Source of the DNA: Bombilactobacillus bombi
GTDB lineage: Bacteria; Bacillota; Bacilli; Lactobacillales; Lactobacillaceae
Length of the DNA stretch: 64,000 nt
Assembly (NCBI RefSeq): GCF_003522965.1
Contig: NZ_CP031513.1
Coordinates: 620,001-684,000, forward strand
Direction: 5' to 3'
Part shown: piece after piece, positions 1-9,312 of the stretch
Position numbering within the stretch: the stretch's first letter is position 1
How the letters are laid out: every line of letters starts with the position of its first letter
Translations under genes and position numbers: made by a program
Notes under the pieces: generated by a model
Told to the model about the DNA's origin: nothing
Seen by the model: only the letters and a program-made list of their open reading frames with translations
Database searches by the model: none

Positions 1-15
1 GCAAGGAAAACAACT

Positions 16-2409
16 ATGACCAAAAATGTCTTAATAATTGGAACCACCACTGGATTAGTATCTGGCGAAAAACTAGATCAAGAAAAAGCTATTTATGCCA
101 CATTGGAAACTTTTCACAAAGAAGGCTATAAAACAGTTTTATTAACAGAAAATCGTGAACTATTTCCGGAATTTCATACTTTGGCTACTCATATAGTATT
201 TAGAGAAATTAATCTTAGTAATTTAAAAACAGTTATTTTACAATATCAAATTGATTTAGTCTTTCCAACATACACAGCCAACAGTAATTTACATCTTTTT
301 CGAAATCTCATCAAACAGGACTTCTTTAAAAAGCATCAAGTGAAATTGCTAAATTTAAATCAACAAAATTTAAATTTAGCAATTAGTCACAAAACGCTTA
401 CTAGTTATCTTCAAAATAAAGGATTTAGAATAATTGAACATGAGCTAATTAGTAATCTGGATGAGGCAATGGCTTTTGTAGATAAACACCACTTTCCGGT
501 AATTATCCGGGTAAACAATAAAGAACAAAGGACTTATTGGAATAGTATCAATACTAAAGCTGAACTAGCCAAATTGTTTGCAACTACTACTGCTGTGGAA
601 GGTTATGAAATCGAGCGTAGTATTAATAATTTCAAAGAAGTTACTATGACCTCTATTCGAGATCGTTTTGATAATGCAGCTTTGATCTATTCGTCTGAAG
701 ATATTGATCCAATTGGAATCCATTCCAATGACTCTATTAGCGTTACTCCAGTGTTTTCTATTGCTAATTCTATGTTTCAGCGCTTACGTGATGCCATTTT
801 AAAATTAACACGTATACTGAAAATTGTAGGTGTTTGTACTTTTCATCTAGCTGTGGATGAACAAACTAATTCTTTTTATGTATTGGAAATTTCACCTTTA
901 TTTCAAAGCAAAATTTTACCAATTATTGCTAGTACTGGGTATCCGTTATTTGAAGTGATTTGTCAAGTCAGTCTAGGTAAAAGATTACAAGAAGTAGTTT
1001 CTTTAGATGGTTCCAAATTTAATGCTGCTGTAGAATTGACTCCTAACCATATTACAGCAAGATTTCCCATTTGGCAGACGCACAATTTATCTAAACTCAA
1101 TAACAATTTGGGACCTCATAAATCTTCTTTAGGAGCCATTATTGTTAATGGAAATAATTTAGAGACTATTATTATGAAGGGATTTCAAATACTTGATTTA
1201 ACAGATGATATTTTTATTAATCATCCCGATGCTAATTTGAGTGACGAACAAATTGAATCGGCCTTGTTTCATACTAATATTCGCAGAATTATTGCGGTTT
1301 GTGAAGCGTTAAATAGAGGATTTGATGTTCACGAAATATACAGTTTCACCAAATATAATCATGTGTTTTTGGAATCTTTAAAACACTTATTGGATCTTGC
1401 ACGTTTATTAGAATATCAAAAGGGTAATTTAGAAGTTTTATCAACATGTAAGCGTTATGGCTTTTCTGATTTTTTGATTGCTCATTTATGGAAAATTACG
1501 ACTGAGCAAGTACAAAAAATCACTGCGCAATTAAGTCTGCAGCCAATTGCGCTACCAGCACCGAGTTCCTTTTCACTAGATCAAGGCACTGTAAATAATT
1601 ACTATACGGTCTTTTTGGATGATCCACTACCGTCATTACCAACTTATCAAATTATCATTAACGACTATCCTAATTCAGATATGATTTCTAATTATGAAAT
1701 GACGATTTTAGCGCAACAGTTGATTCACCAATTTCAAATGGACGGTTATTTAGTTGCTGTACATGGTAGTTTATTGAGTAAAATTGACTCTAATACGATA
1801 AGTGATTATTTTATGGATTCCATATATAACAAGTCATATTTATATAGTGATCAAAATCGATTAAACATCACCATTAATACTCTAGAAAATCAGCATCTCA
1901 GTTATCCGTTAGCCATTCATAATTTCAATTACCAGCAAGAAATTTTTAAAAATCAAAATGTAATGACAGAAATTGCTTTTATCCAAGATGCTTCTCAACA
2001 ATTATGGCTTTCATCGCCGATTACCAACGTTGCCAAACAAAATTCGTCCCAACGTTTTGAAGTCACGTCTGTTCCGGGCAAATTAAGCCCTACATTAGCA
2101 CACACAGTAATCAATTATGTGCATCAGCATCTTTCTAATTTAAAATTTGGTACTCTAATTATGTCAGATGCAACTGTATCTCAATTTATTCCCGGCTTTA
2201 CTACTAATGTTGGCATTATCAGCCAAATTAATCCTAATTTCACAGATGTTTTGTGCCATGCGCTCGTGGGTATCGCTACTCCTAAATCTCAAAAAAGTAA
2301 AAACTTATTTGGACGCAAGATTAGTTTTAGTCAATTATCCAATGGTTTATATAACACTAAAATACATTACTTTGACTTGCCAGAAGGTTATCGTAAGGCA
2401 TTTAAATAA
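16..2409 (+). CDS. CarB-like protein, probable inactive paralogue of carbamoyl phosphate synthase large subunit
   Basis: This 797-residue protein is recognisably built like the large subunit of carbamoyl phosphate synthase but is about 260 residues shorter than usual. Residues 1-50 match the first pre-ATP-grasp domain. Residues 229-245 match the CPSase signature (DIDPIGIHSNDSIS), and residues about 420-510 match the oligomerisation domain (GFSD, ITTEQVQKI). The first ATP-grasp keeps Arg165 and Glu291, but the Gly-rich loop after Arg165 is replaced by NNKEQRTYWN. The EMNPR motif became EISPL, and the usual Gln is His277. The second half is shrunken to about 290 residues and has no intact ATP-grasp motifs. 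A Shine-Dalgarno AAGGA precedes the ATG. Its 5' neighbour lies outside the window and could be a carA-like partner. It ends flush against convergent rqcH. The family relation is clear; a catalytic role is unlikely and any regulatory role is inference. Confidence 0.75.
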   Translation: MTKNVLIIGTTTGLVSGEKLDQEKAIYATLETFHKEGYKTVLLTENRELFPEFHTLATHIVFREINLSNLKTVILQYQIDLVFPTYTANSNLHLFRNLIKQDFFKKHQVKLLNLNQQNLNLAISHKTLTSYLQNKGFRIIEHELISNLDEAMAFVDKHHFPVIIRVNNKEQRTYWNSINTKAELAKLFATTTAVEGYEIERSINNFKEVTMTSIRDRFDNAALIYSSEDIDPIGIHSNDSISVTPVFSIANSMFQRLRDAILKLTRILKIVGVCTFHLAVDEQTNSFYVLEISPLFQSKILPIIASTGYPLFEVICQVSLGKRLQEVVSLDGSKFNAAVELTPNHITARFPIWQTHNLSKLNNNLGPHKSSLGAIIVNGNNLETIIMKGFQILDLTDDIFINHPDANLSDEQIESALFHTNIRRIIAVCEALNRGFDVHEIYSFTKYNHVFLESLKHLLDLARLLEYQKGNLEVLSTCKRYGFSDFLIAHLWKITTEQVQKITAQLSLQPIALPAPSSFSLDQGTVNNYYTVFLDDPLPSLPTYQIIINDYPNSDMISNYEMTILAQQLIHQFQMDGYLVAVHGSLLSKIDSNTISDYFMDSIYNKSYLYSDQNRLNITINTLENQHLSYPLAIHNFNYQQEIFKNQNVMTEIAFIQDASQQLWLSSPITNVAKQNSSQRFEVTSVPGKLSPTLAHTVINYVHQHLSNLKFGTLIMSDATVSQFIPGFTTNVGIISQINPNFTDVLCHALVGIATPKSQKSKNLFGRKISFSQLSNGLYNTKIHYFDLPEGYRKAFK

Positions 2410-4131
2410 TTATTTTTGGGGTAAATCCTGCTTAGGTTCGACCATTAATGTTTTTTGGTCGGTGTAAATGACAAATCCTGGCTTGGCACCATTAGGTTTA
2501 TGCACGTGTTTAACTAGGGTATAATCAACTGGTACTTTAGCTTTATTTTGTCCCGCTTTAGAGTAGAAAGCAGCCAGCTGGGCAGCTTGTTTAATTGTTT
2601 CTGGACTTGGTTTAAAATCGGCAATGATAACATGTGAACCAGGCATATTTTTGATATGCAGCCATGTATAGCGTTTATCAGCAAATTTAGTGGTTAAATA
2701 ATCATTTTGTAGATTATTTTTACCTACATGAATTTGGGTTCCATCAGCAGCAATAAAAGTTTCACCGTGATGAATTTTAGCTGGACGTTTTTTGTTTTGC
2801 TGTTTTTGCTTGAGATAACCTTGCTGGCGCAGTTCCACTGTAATATCAGCAATATCTTGGACTTGCGCATATTCTAATTGCGCAAGAATTCCTTCTAAAT
2901 ATTCTTTTTCTTGCTGGGTTAAATTCAATTGTTCTTTTAAATGAGCAATTGAATTTTTTAATTTTTGGTAAGTTTTAAAATATTTTTGTGCGTTTTGAGA
3001 GGGGCTTAATTCTGGCTGTAAGGTGATTGCAATTGGTTTGTTGTTATCATAATAATTTTCTAGAGTTATTGATTGAGCACCTTTAGGAACCTGATTCATA
3101 AAGGTTGTTAAGAGTTCCCCCCGCAAGCGAGCTTGATCGGCAGATTCAGTTTTTTGTAAATCTTTTTGCAATCTTTTGATTTTAGTCCGATCACGTTTTA
3201 AATTACGCTTAATGACTTGCAACAAATTATCCGCCTGCTGGCGTACGCGATCTTTACGTGCCCGATCGTGGTAAAAAGCATCTAACATTAAACTTAAAGT
3301 AGTAAATTGTTGGTCTATAAATCCTTGTGCTTGGATAGTTTGATAGGGAATGGGTGTAAAAGTTTGTTGCTGTTGTTTAGTATAAATTGTAGCTTGTGGT
3401 TGTTGTAATTGTTTGAACATCTGATTAAAACTTTTTAAAATAGCATCTGCATTTGCTTTAGTTGTTGTCAGCCGAGTAACTAGCTCTTTTGTAGAGTCTT
3501 TGCCTAAACCCATAAAATTTTCTTTAATTAAATTGGTAACATCGGCTACATTTTGTTTTACAAGCACATCTTGGTGTGATTTTATAAATTGTTCGCGGGC
3601 AAAGGCATCAAATGGATCCTGTAAATTCTGTTGTGGCGGTAATTTGTAAGACACTTGAGGTAACAATTCGCGGTAACGATCTTGATTGGAACTAATGTGC
3701 TTGATTGCATCAATAATTTTTTGATCGCTTTGTCGAACCAATACGATATTACTGTGGCGATTCATAATTTCTACATATAAGAATAAGGTCTGTGTATCAC
3801 CTAATTCGTCACGGTTTTGTAGTTGAAAAACAATCATCCGATCATTTTTGATTTGACTAATATCTTTAATTATTGCTCCAGATAAATGTTTCCGTAATGT
3901 CATGACAAAATTACTTGGTTTTGCAGGACTTTGAAACTTCACTTCTGTAATTTGCACACGGGCATAGCTAGGATTGGCAGACAATAAAAGACTATAATTG
4001 TGATTAAAAGCACGAACAGTTAATAATAATTCTTGTGCAAATGGTTGCTGAATTTTGGTAATTCTTCCTGAAAGAAGATGCTCTTTCAATTCGAAAACCA
4101 TCGTGTGTGTAAATATTCCGTCAAATGACAT
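2410..4131 (-). CDS. rqcH: Rqc2 homologue RqcH (NFACT, FbpA-like)
   Basis: RqcH binds stalled large ribosomal subunits and recruits tRNA-Ala to add alanine tails to the nascent chain in ribosome quality control; older annotations call it a fibronectin-binding protein. The 573-residue protein has an N-terminal NFACT-N domain (MSFDGIFTHTMVFELK) and the Asp97-Arg98 pair (KNDRMI) essential in the Bacillus enzyme. Helix-hairpin and coiled-coil segments rich in Gln and Lys lie at about 200-420. A C-terminal NFACT-R domain carries TWLHIKNMPGSHVII and the KPNGAKPGFV segment. Length is normal. GGAG lies 11 bases before the ATG. It is a single gene, convergent with the upstream CarB-like gene and divergent from degV. 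Confidence 0.93.
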   Translation of the reverse strand: MSFDGIFTHTMVFELKEHLLSGRITKIQQPFAQELLLTVRAFNHNYSLLLSANPSYARVQITEVKFQSPAKPSNFVMTLRKHLSGAIIKDISQIKNDRMIVFQLQNRDELGDTQTLFLYVEIMNRHSNIVLVRQSDQKIIDAIKHISSNQDRYRELLPQVSYKLPPQQNLQDPFDAFAREQFIKSHQDVLVKQNVADVTNLIKENFMGLGKDSTKELVTRLTTTKANADAILKSFNQMFKQLQQPQATIYTKQQQQTFTPIPYQTIQAQGFIDQQFTTLSLMLDAFYHDRARKDRVRQQADNLLQVIKRNLKRDRTKIKRLQKDLQKTESADQARLRGELLTTFMNQVPKGAQSITLENYYDNNKPIAITLQPELSPSQNAQKYFKTYQKLKNSIAHLKEQLNLTQQEKEYLEGILAQLEYAQVQDIADITVELRQQGYLKQKQQNKKRPAKIHHGETFIAADGTQIHVGKNNLQNDYLTTKFADKRYTWLHIKNMPGSHVIIADFKPSPETIKQAAQLAAFYSKAGQNKAKVPVDYTLVKHVHKPNGAKPGFVIYTDQKTLMVEPKQDLPQK

Positions 4132-4194
4132 TATAAAAACAACTCCTATTTTATTTTTATTTTAAAAAAAATCAGATTAATACTTAGCTAACAT

Positions 4195-4224
4195 TTTACA
4201 CCATTCAAGATAATATGATACAAT
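4195..4224 (+). promoter_or_regulatory. predicted sigma-A promoter of degV (4291)
   Basis: A -35 element TTTACA (4195-4200) lies 18 bases before an extended -10 TGATACAAT (TACAAT at 4219-4224). It sits 67 bases upstream of the start codon in the divergent rqcH/degV spacer. This is assigned by eye only. Confidence 0.5.
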
Positions 4225-4290
4225 TGGTCGTATTGTAATATTAGTCATCATGCTTTAGCAATGCTAATGAAGAACGGTTGGTGAAAATAT

Positions 4291-5157
4291 ATGAAAATTG
4301 CTGTAGTAACAGACAGCTCTTCATACCTATCTAAAGAAGAAGCAAAGGAAAACAACATTTATATTATTTCAATACCAGTGATTATTGAAGATCAAGTTTA
4401 TCATGAAGGTGTAGATATAACTACTAAGGAGTTTTATGAGCGTGTACGCAATCTCAAAGAACTTCCTAAAACTTCACAACCAGAATTTGGTGAATTAAAT
4501 AAATTGTACGATCAATTGGCTGATAAAGGTTACGATGCTGTTATTTCAATTCATTTAGCATCAACAATCTCTGGATTAATTAATAGTTTAAATGTCTTAT
4601 CCAAGACTAAGACAAATATTAAAATTATACCATATGATTCGCATATTACGGTGCGTTTAATGGGATATTTGGCGCTGGAAGCAGCACGTATGGCCAATGC
4701 AGGTAAAGACCTGGAGACAATTTTAGCGCGCTTAGACGATTTACGGAGTACAATTGATGAAAACATTATTGTCAATGATTTAACTAATTTGGTAAAGGGT
4801 GGGCGATTATCTAACGCTTCAGCCGTAATTGGAACTATGCTTAATATTAAACCTTTGTTAACCTTTGATGATCAAACTGATGAAATTGTTGCTTACGAAA
4901 AAGTTCGTTCAATTAAAAAGGCTTATCTGAAAAGTGAACAGCGATTTGCGAAAGCTCAAGCAGCAGCAGATTTTCCATATCGTTTAATAGTAATTGACGC
5001 AAATGATCAATCAGAAAATGATATTTGGACTGCAGATTTACAGAAAAAATTTCCTAATACAACAATTGAACAAAGTTATTTTGGTCCAGTAATTGGAACG
5101 CACTTAGGTGAGAAAGCTGTGGCTTTAGGGTGGATTAAAGATTTTGAAAAAGTTTAA
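4291..5157 (+). CDS. DegV family fatty-acid-binding protein
   Basis: DegV proteins bind a fatty acid in a cleft between two domains; in Firmicutes some (FakB) present fatty acids to the kinase FakA for phospholipid synthesis. This 288-residue protein starts with the family hallmark VVTDSSSYLS, followed by the PKTSQPEF segment at about 60-70. The fatty-acid-head-group region reads HLASTISG, where most members have a Ser-Gly-Thr turn. The conserved GGRLS block is at about 170. The start is preceded only by a weak GGTG. A strong hairpin terminator follows directly. A second, more canonical DegV gene lies at 39739. Which fatty acid is bound cannot be told. Confidence 0.88.
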   Translation: MKIAVVTDSSSYLSKEEAKENNIYIISIPVIIEDQVYHEGVDITTKEFYERVRNLKELPKTSQPEFGELNKLYDQLADKGYDAVISIHLASTISGLINSLNVLSKTKTNIKIIPYDSHITVRLMGYLALEAARMANAGKDLETILARLDDLRSTIDENIIVNDLTNLVKGGRLSNASAVIGTMLNIKPLLTFDDQTDEIVAYEKVRSIKKAYLKSEQRFAKAQAAADFPYRLIVIDANDQSENDIWTADLQKKFPNTTIEQSYFGPVIGTHLGEKAVALGWIKDFEKV

Positions 5158-5161
5158 ACTA

Positions 5162-5200
5162 AAAGCGTCTGAAACAATTTTTGTTTCAGACGCTTTTTGA
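5162..5200. terminator. bidirectional intrinsic terminator between degV and the MFS gene
   Basis: A perfect 16-bp stem (AAAGCGTCTGAAACAA at 5162-5177 pairing with 5181-5196) has a TTT loop and is flanked by T-runs on both strands. It can end both the plus-strand degV transcript and the convergent minus-strand MFS transcript. Confidence 0.9.
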
Positions 5201-5202
5201 TT

Positions 5203-6606
5203 TTATCGAACTTTATCATCTAAGATATGTTTACCGATTAGAGTTGTACTGAGAGCAATTATAGCTAAAATAATTAAAATTAGAAAATCTAACTGACAGC
5301 CTTTGGCTGCTGTTTTAGCTATCATACTGGAATTATGTGCAAGATTTAATTGCTGTGCAGAAACAACAGCTGACATAATTCCAGTACCTAGTGATCCAGC
5401 ATATTGTTGCAATGTATTAAACAAGGAATTAACATCTGGTTTTTCATTAATTGCAACCAATTTGCTGGCATCCGACATTGTATTGCCATAACCAAAATTA
5501 AAGCCACCACGCATAAAACAATAAAAAATCATAATTAGAGTAATTGTAATTTTATGGGTAAGTAACGTAAATAAAATTGCACCAAATAACATCGAAATAT
5601 TTGAAATAAACAAGGGTAAAAATGAACCCTTACGATCATAAACACTGCCAGCAATCGGTGAAATAATGGCACCTAAAATTGAACCTGGTAATAATATTAA
5701 ACCTGCAACCATTGAATTGGTTTTTAAAGTTTCTTCAGCTAAAATAGGAATAACAAATGAAATCCCAATATTCATAAACTGTAAAATAAAAAAATTAATT
5801 GCTCGTAAACTGACAATCGGATATCGAAGAATTTGAAAATTCAAGAGCTGTCTTTTTCCGTATTTAAGATGATACATAAAAAACAGCATTAAAATAATAG
5901 TTATAATAATTCCTACAATGAAATTATTACTAGTAAAACCTTGTTTACCACCTTGATCAATACTGATGATTAAAGTTACCATTAAACCAGCCAAAATTGC
6001 TAAACCTAAAAAATCAAATTTTGGATTATCATGACGTGCTTGAAGACTGATGGTTAAACCACCTGTTAACATTACAATCACAATAATAGGTAACACACCA
6101 ATAAAAATCATTCGCCAAGACATATAGTTATTAATAATCCCGCCATAGGTGGGTCCTAAAGCTGGGGCAAAAGATGTGACCATAGTTGCAAAGCCGGTAT
6201 AGATTCCTAATTTATTAGTAGGAATTCGTGAAAGAATAATATGAAATAAAGTTGGTGTCGATAAACCAGTTGCAATAGCTTCTAGTAAACGTCCTAACAT
6301 TAAAATTGAAAAAGTAGATGCTGCAGCACAAATAATTGTTCCAAGTAAACACATAGTAGCAGCAGTTAAAAATATTTTACGCGCATCAAAACGTTTAACT
6401 AAATAAGAAGTTGTACTCATTACTATTGTAACTAATAATAAATAACCGGTTGTTACCCATTGCACCGTACTCAAAGTAACTTGGAATTCTTTCATTAAAG
6501 TAGGAAAGGTAACATTCATAGATGTTTCAATCAAAATCCCAATAAAGGATAAAAAACCAGTCGCTAAAATTGACAATTTAGTTTTAATTGTAACTGGTTG
6601 ATCCAT
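5203..6606 (-). CDS. MFS multidrug exporter, DHA2 (14-TM) family
   Basis: This is a drug/proton antiporter of the EmrB/QacA type. About 14 hydrophobic segments can be counted, which is characteristic of the DHA2 subfamily. The loop after TM2 carries a modified motif A (KRFDARKIF), and TM5 carries a motif-C-like SFAPALGPTYGG, typical of antiporters. I chose the ATG at 6606 because GTGAG lies 9 bases upstream; an in-frame ATG at 6615 directly abuts that sequence and is less likely. There is no adjacent membrane-fusion protein or regulator, so the substrate is unknown. It faces the pepI-oppA unit in the same direction, separated by a terminator. Confidence 0.88.
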   Translation of the reverse strand: MDQPVTIKTKLSILATGFLSFIGILIETSMNVTFPTLMKEFQVTLSTVQWVTTGYLLLVTIVMSTTSYLVKRFDARKIFLTAATMCLLGTIICAAASTFSILMLGRLLEAIATGLSTPTLFHIILSRIPTNKLGIYTGFATMVTSFAPALGPTYGGIINNYMSWRMIFIGVLPIIVIVMLTGGLTISLQARHDNPKFDFLGLAILAGLMVTLIISIDQGGKQGFTSNNFIVGIIITIILMLFFMYHLKYGKRQLLNFQILRYPIVSLRAINFFILQFMNIGISFVIPILAEETLKTNSMVAGLILLPGSILGAIISPIAGSVYDRKGSFLPLFISNISMLFGAILFTLLTHKITITLIMIFYCFMRGGFNFGYGNTMSDASKLVAINEKPDVNSLFNTLQQYAGSLGTGIMSAVVSAQQLNLAHNSSMIAKTAAKGCQLDFLILIILAIIALSTTLIGKHILDDKVR

Positions 6607-6686
6607 AAAATTCATCTCACTTTCTTAATAGACACACCCAATAATTTTAACACAGAAATTTATCATAGACATAGCTGCTTAATAGA

Positions 6687-6730
6687 CAAAAAAACACATT
6701 CTTAATAGAATAGTGTTAAGAATGTGTTTT
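6687..6730 (-). terminator. intrinsic terminator after the peptide-binding protein gene
   Basis: A perfect 15-bp inverted repeat (AAAACACATTCTTAA at 6691-6705 pairing with 6716-6730) is followed on the minus strand by a run of Ts (A-run around 6688-6694 on plus). It closes the pepI-oppA transcript. Confidence 0.85.
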
Positions 6731-6733
6731 AAT

Positions 6734-8377
6734 TTATTTTAAATATGCTTGGGTATAATCAGTTTCTCCAACTGGATGCCGTAAAACACCTTTTAATTTA
6801 GGATTTACCAAATGGCTTTCTACCATTTGGTAAAGTGGAATAACAGGTAATGTCTGATTTAGACGTTTTTCTAAGTTATTCATATGTTGCCAATACTGCT
6901 GATTATTATTTGAACTAGCGATTGCCAGATTGTACTGTTTATTAAAATATTCATCGTTATATTTACCATAATTTTGTGGATTATCTTTAGTCAAAATACT
7001 CATAAAACTTGTAGGATCGGCAAAGTCAGCCAACCAAAGAGTATTTCCCAAATCAAATTTTCCACTGTGAACATAAGATGAAGCACTTTTTTCAGGAATA
7101 TTTTTCATATTAACTTTAACATTTGGTAAATTATTTTGAATTGATGCTTGAACAAATTGTGCTACATTTTTTGTGACAGTCTGATCATCACCAATTAAAG
7201 TTAAAGCAACAGTCTTTTTGAATCCTGATTCACGATACCCTTGTTTCCATAATTTGCAAGCTAATTTAACATTATAAGTTTGTTGAGGTTGATTTTCATC
7301 AGCAAAATCTTTACCATTAATTGGATCTTTGACTAAATTTTTAGCAACATAAGTATTGGCAGGCAAAGAACCATCAGCAAGTACATTTTTGGTTAGAGTT
7401 TTACGATTCAACACTAAACTAAGTGCTTGACGCATTTTGTTATTTGTTAGTGGGTGATTGTTTGCTAAATTAACACGAAGATAATAATTACCAGCTCTAT
7501 TTTGATGAATAAGATTTTTATCTCCTTGTAATTCTTTAGCTGTAACTCCCGTTATAGTAGCATCATCCAATTTATTTCGTTCAAATAGTTCATGAGCTGT
7601 ATTAGGGTCTTTGATTACTAAATACTTAATTGTCTTTAAATGAACTTTTTTCTTGTTATAATAATACTTATTAGCTTTCAATGACCAATTTTCATTAGTG
7701 CCATCCCATCCAGTTGCATAAAATGCACCATTATAATATAAAGATTTGGAATTAGTTCCATACTTATTACCGAATTTTTTTAAGGCTGTCTGATTTTCTG
7801 GAAAGAATGCGGGCATAACCATCATTTTATTAAAATAAGGCATTGGATGTTCTAGTTTAACTTGTAATGTATACTGATCTAGTGCTTTAACTCCCAATGA
7901 TTGAACTGATTTTTGACCAGCAATAATTGCATCAGCATTTTCTATACCAGAAAAAATATAATTATAACCGGATTTAGATGTTGGAGCAACGGAACGCTGC
8001 CATGCAATTACAAAATCATGCGCTGTTACAGGATCTCCATTGCTCCATTTTGCATTATGACGCAGGGGAAACGTATAAACAGTCCCATTATCAGTAGGCT
8101 TAACTATTTTAGTTGCCATAGCAGGGGCAGGTTGATGCTTACTGTCAGCTTTATATAATCCCTCCATTGTATTTTCTAAAATATTCCAAGTGGTTAAATC
8201 AGCATGATTAGAAGTATCTAATGATAATAATTCATTAGTTTGCATCAAGGTAATTGAATCTTTAGAAGTTTCCTTATTTTCTTGTTTTGCATTAGATTTT
8301 GTTGATGCACATCCAGCTAAAAGCAATACCGATATAAATACATTGAGTGAAGAAAATAATAACTTTTTATTTAACAT
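6734..8377 (-). CDS. OppA-like peptide-binding lipoprotein (ABC transporter SBP family 5)
   Basis: This is the extracellular substrate-binding component of an oligopeptide ABC transporter, 547 residues from the chosen start. A lipoprotein signal peptide (NKKLLFSSLN, hydrophobic core, lipobox LLAGC) anchors it in the membrane. The SBP_bac_5 core shows KWSNGDPVTAHDFVIAW at about 120 and the typical LSLVLNRKTL and LWLADFADPTSF blocks. The ATG at 8377 is preferred over earlier codons because AAAGGA lies 8-9 bases upstream and the signal peptide then begins properly. It overlaps the 3' end of pepI by 11 bases, so the two are cotranscribed and probably coupled. No oppBCDF genes lie next to it, so it must use permeases encoded elsewhere. 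Confidence 0.88.
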   Translation of the reverse strand: MLNKKLLFSSLNVFISVLLLAGCASTKSNAKQENKETSKDSITLMQTNELLSLDTSNHADLTTWNILENTMEGLYKADSKHQPAPAMATKIVKPTDNGTVYTFPLRHNAKWSNGDPVTAHDFVIAWQRSVAPTSKSGYNYIFSGIENADAIIAGQKSVQSLGVKALDQYTLQVKLEHPMPYFNKMMVMPAFFPENQTALKKFGNKYGTNSKSLYYNGAFYATGWDGTNENWSLKANKYYYNKKKVHLKTIKYLVIKDPNTAHELFERNKLDDATITGVTAKELQGDKNLIHQNRAGNYYLRVNLANNHPLTNNKMRQALSLVLNRKTLTKNVLADGSLPANTYVAKNLVKDPINGKDFADENQPQQTYNVKLACKLWKQGYRESGFKKTVALTLIGDDQTVTKNVAQFVQASIQNNLPNVKVNMKNIPEKSASSYVHSGKFDLGNTLWLADFADPTSFMSILTKDNPQNYGKYNDEYFNKQYNLAIASSNNNQQYWQHMNNLEKRLNQTLPVIPLYQMVESHLVNPKLKGVLRHPVGETDYTQAYLK

Positions 8378-9281
8378 TTGAAAATTCCTTTCGCGAATTG
8401 TTAACATCTTCAATATAATTACCTAGAGTATTGAAAAATGCTCTGGGATTATCAACACTATGACAATGACCTCCGTCAGGTGTTAATACAAAACGTGAAT
8501 GTAATAATTGGTGGTGCATACGATCTGCAGATTTTAAAGACATTGTGTCATATTCCCCAAAAGTTAATAGAGTAGGTACTTTAATCTTTGAAGTATTATT
8601 TCTGTTATCCCAGTTTTTTAATATTCCAGTCATAACAAACTCATTATTTCCCTGAAAATAATTGTATACAGGGGCAGCATTAGTTCGAACAAGGTGGTGT
8701 GGTCCATTTTCTGGATGTCGCATTACGTATTTTTTATAAAGTTTTTGAACTAACAAGTTATACATAGGGTCTTCAAAACGTTCAGAACTTTCAACAGATT
8801 TCATGTATGATACTTCTTGTTCGCTAAATGTTTGCTCGCGTAAATAATTGATATAACTAATATATTCAGGAATATTATCAATCATACTCATTAATATTAA
8901 ACCTTTAAGATGTTTACCATACTTCAAAGCATATTCTTGCGCTAGTAATCCGCCCCAAGAGTGGCCTAGTAAGTAAAATTGATCCCATCCAAGTTTTTTT
9001 CTTACTTCTTCTAATTCATTTAAATAGTAATCAATTGACAAGAACTTTTTATTGTTTGTTTTATTAAAATCAGGTTGGTCAGAATAAAATGATCCTAATT
9101 GATCGTACATAGCAACTTGTACTTTATATTTTTTTAATTCTTCACCAAAATTTTCAAATTCTTCATGCGTTCCACCAGGTCCACCATGGACACACAAAAG
9201 CTTGGTTGGTCCATCACCAGATATTCTAGAAAATAGGTGAAACCCATTATTTAATGTTAAAATTTTACTTTCATTTTGCAT
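8367..9281 (-). CDS. pepI: proline iminopeptidase (S33 alpha/beta hydrolase)
   Basis: The enzyme removes N-terminal proline from di- and oligopeptides in the cytoplasm, part of the peptide-utilisation system of lactic acid bacteria. Visible features are the oxyanion motif HGGPGG, the nucleophile elbow GHSWGG, an acidic residue in FGEYD, and the catalytic His in DGGHCHS near the end. The length of 304 residues fits PepI enzymes. The start ATG at 9281 has a strong AAGGAGGAG upstream. An in-frame extension reaching into the T-box leader is rejected because it would translate the terminator hairpin. The gene is first in a two-gene unit with the overlapping peptide-binding lipoprotein, under a T-box. 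Substrate preference beyond the PepI-like family is not shown by sequence. Confidence 0.85.
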   Translation of the reverse strand: MQNESKILTLNNGFHLFSRISGDGPTKLLCVHGGPGGTHEEFENFGEELKKYKVQVAMYDQLGSFYSDQPDFNKTNNKKFLSIDYYLNELEEVRKKLGWDQFYLLGHSWGGLLAQEYALKYGKHLKGLILMSMIDNIPEYISYINYLREQTFSEQEVSYMKSVESSERFEDPMYNLLVQKLYKKYVMRHPENGPHHLVRTNAAPVYNYFQGNNEFVMTGILKNWDNRNNTSKIKVPTLLTFGEYDTMSLKSADRMHHQLLHSRFVLTPDGGHCHSVDNPRAFFNTLGNYIEDVNNSRKEFSNVK

Positions 9282-9312
9282 TTTAATACTCCTCCTTAAA
9301 TAAATTAAAAAA

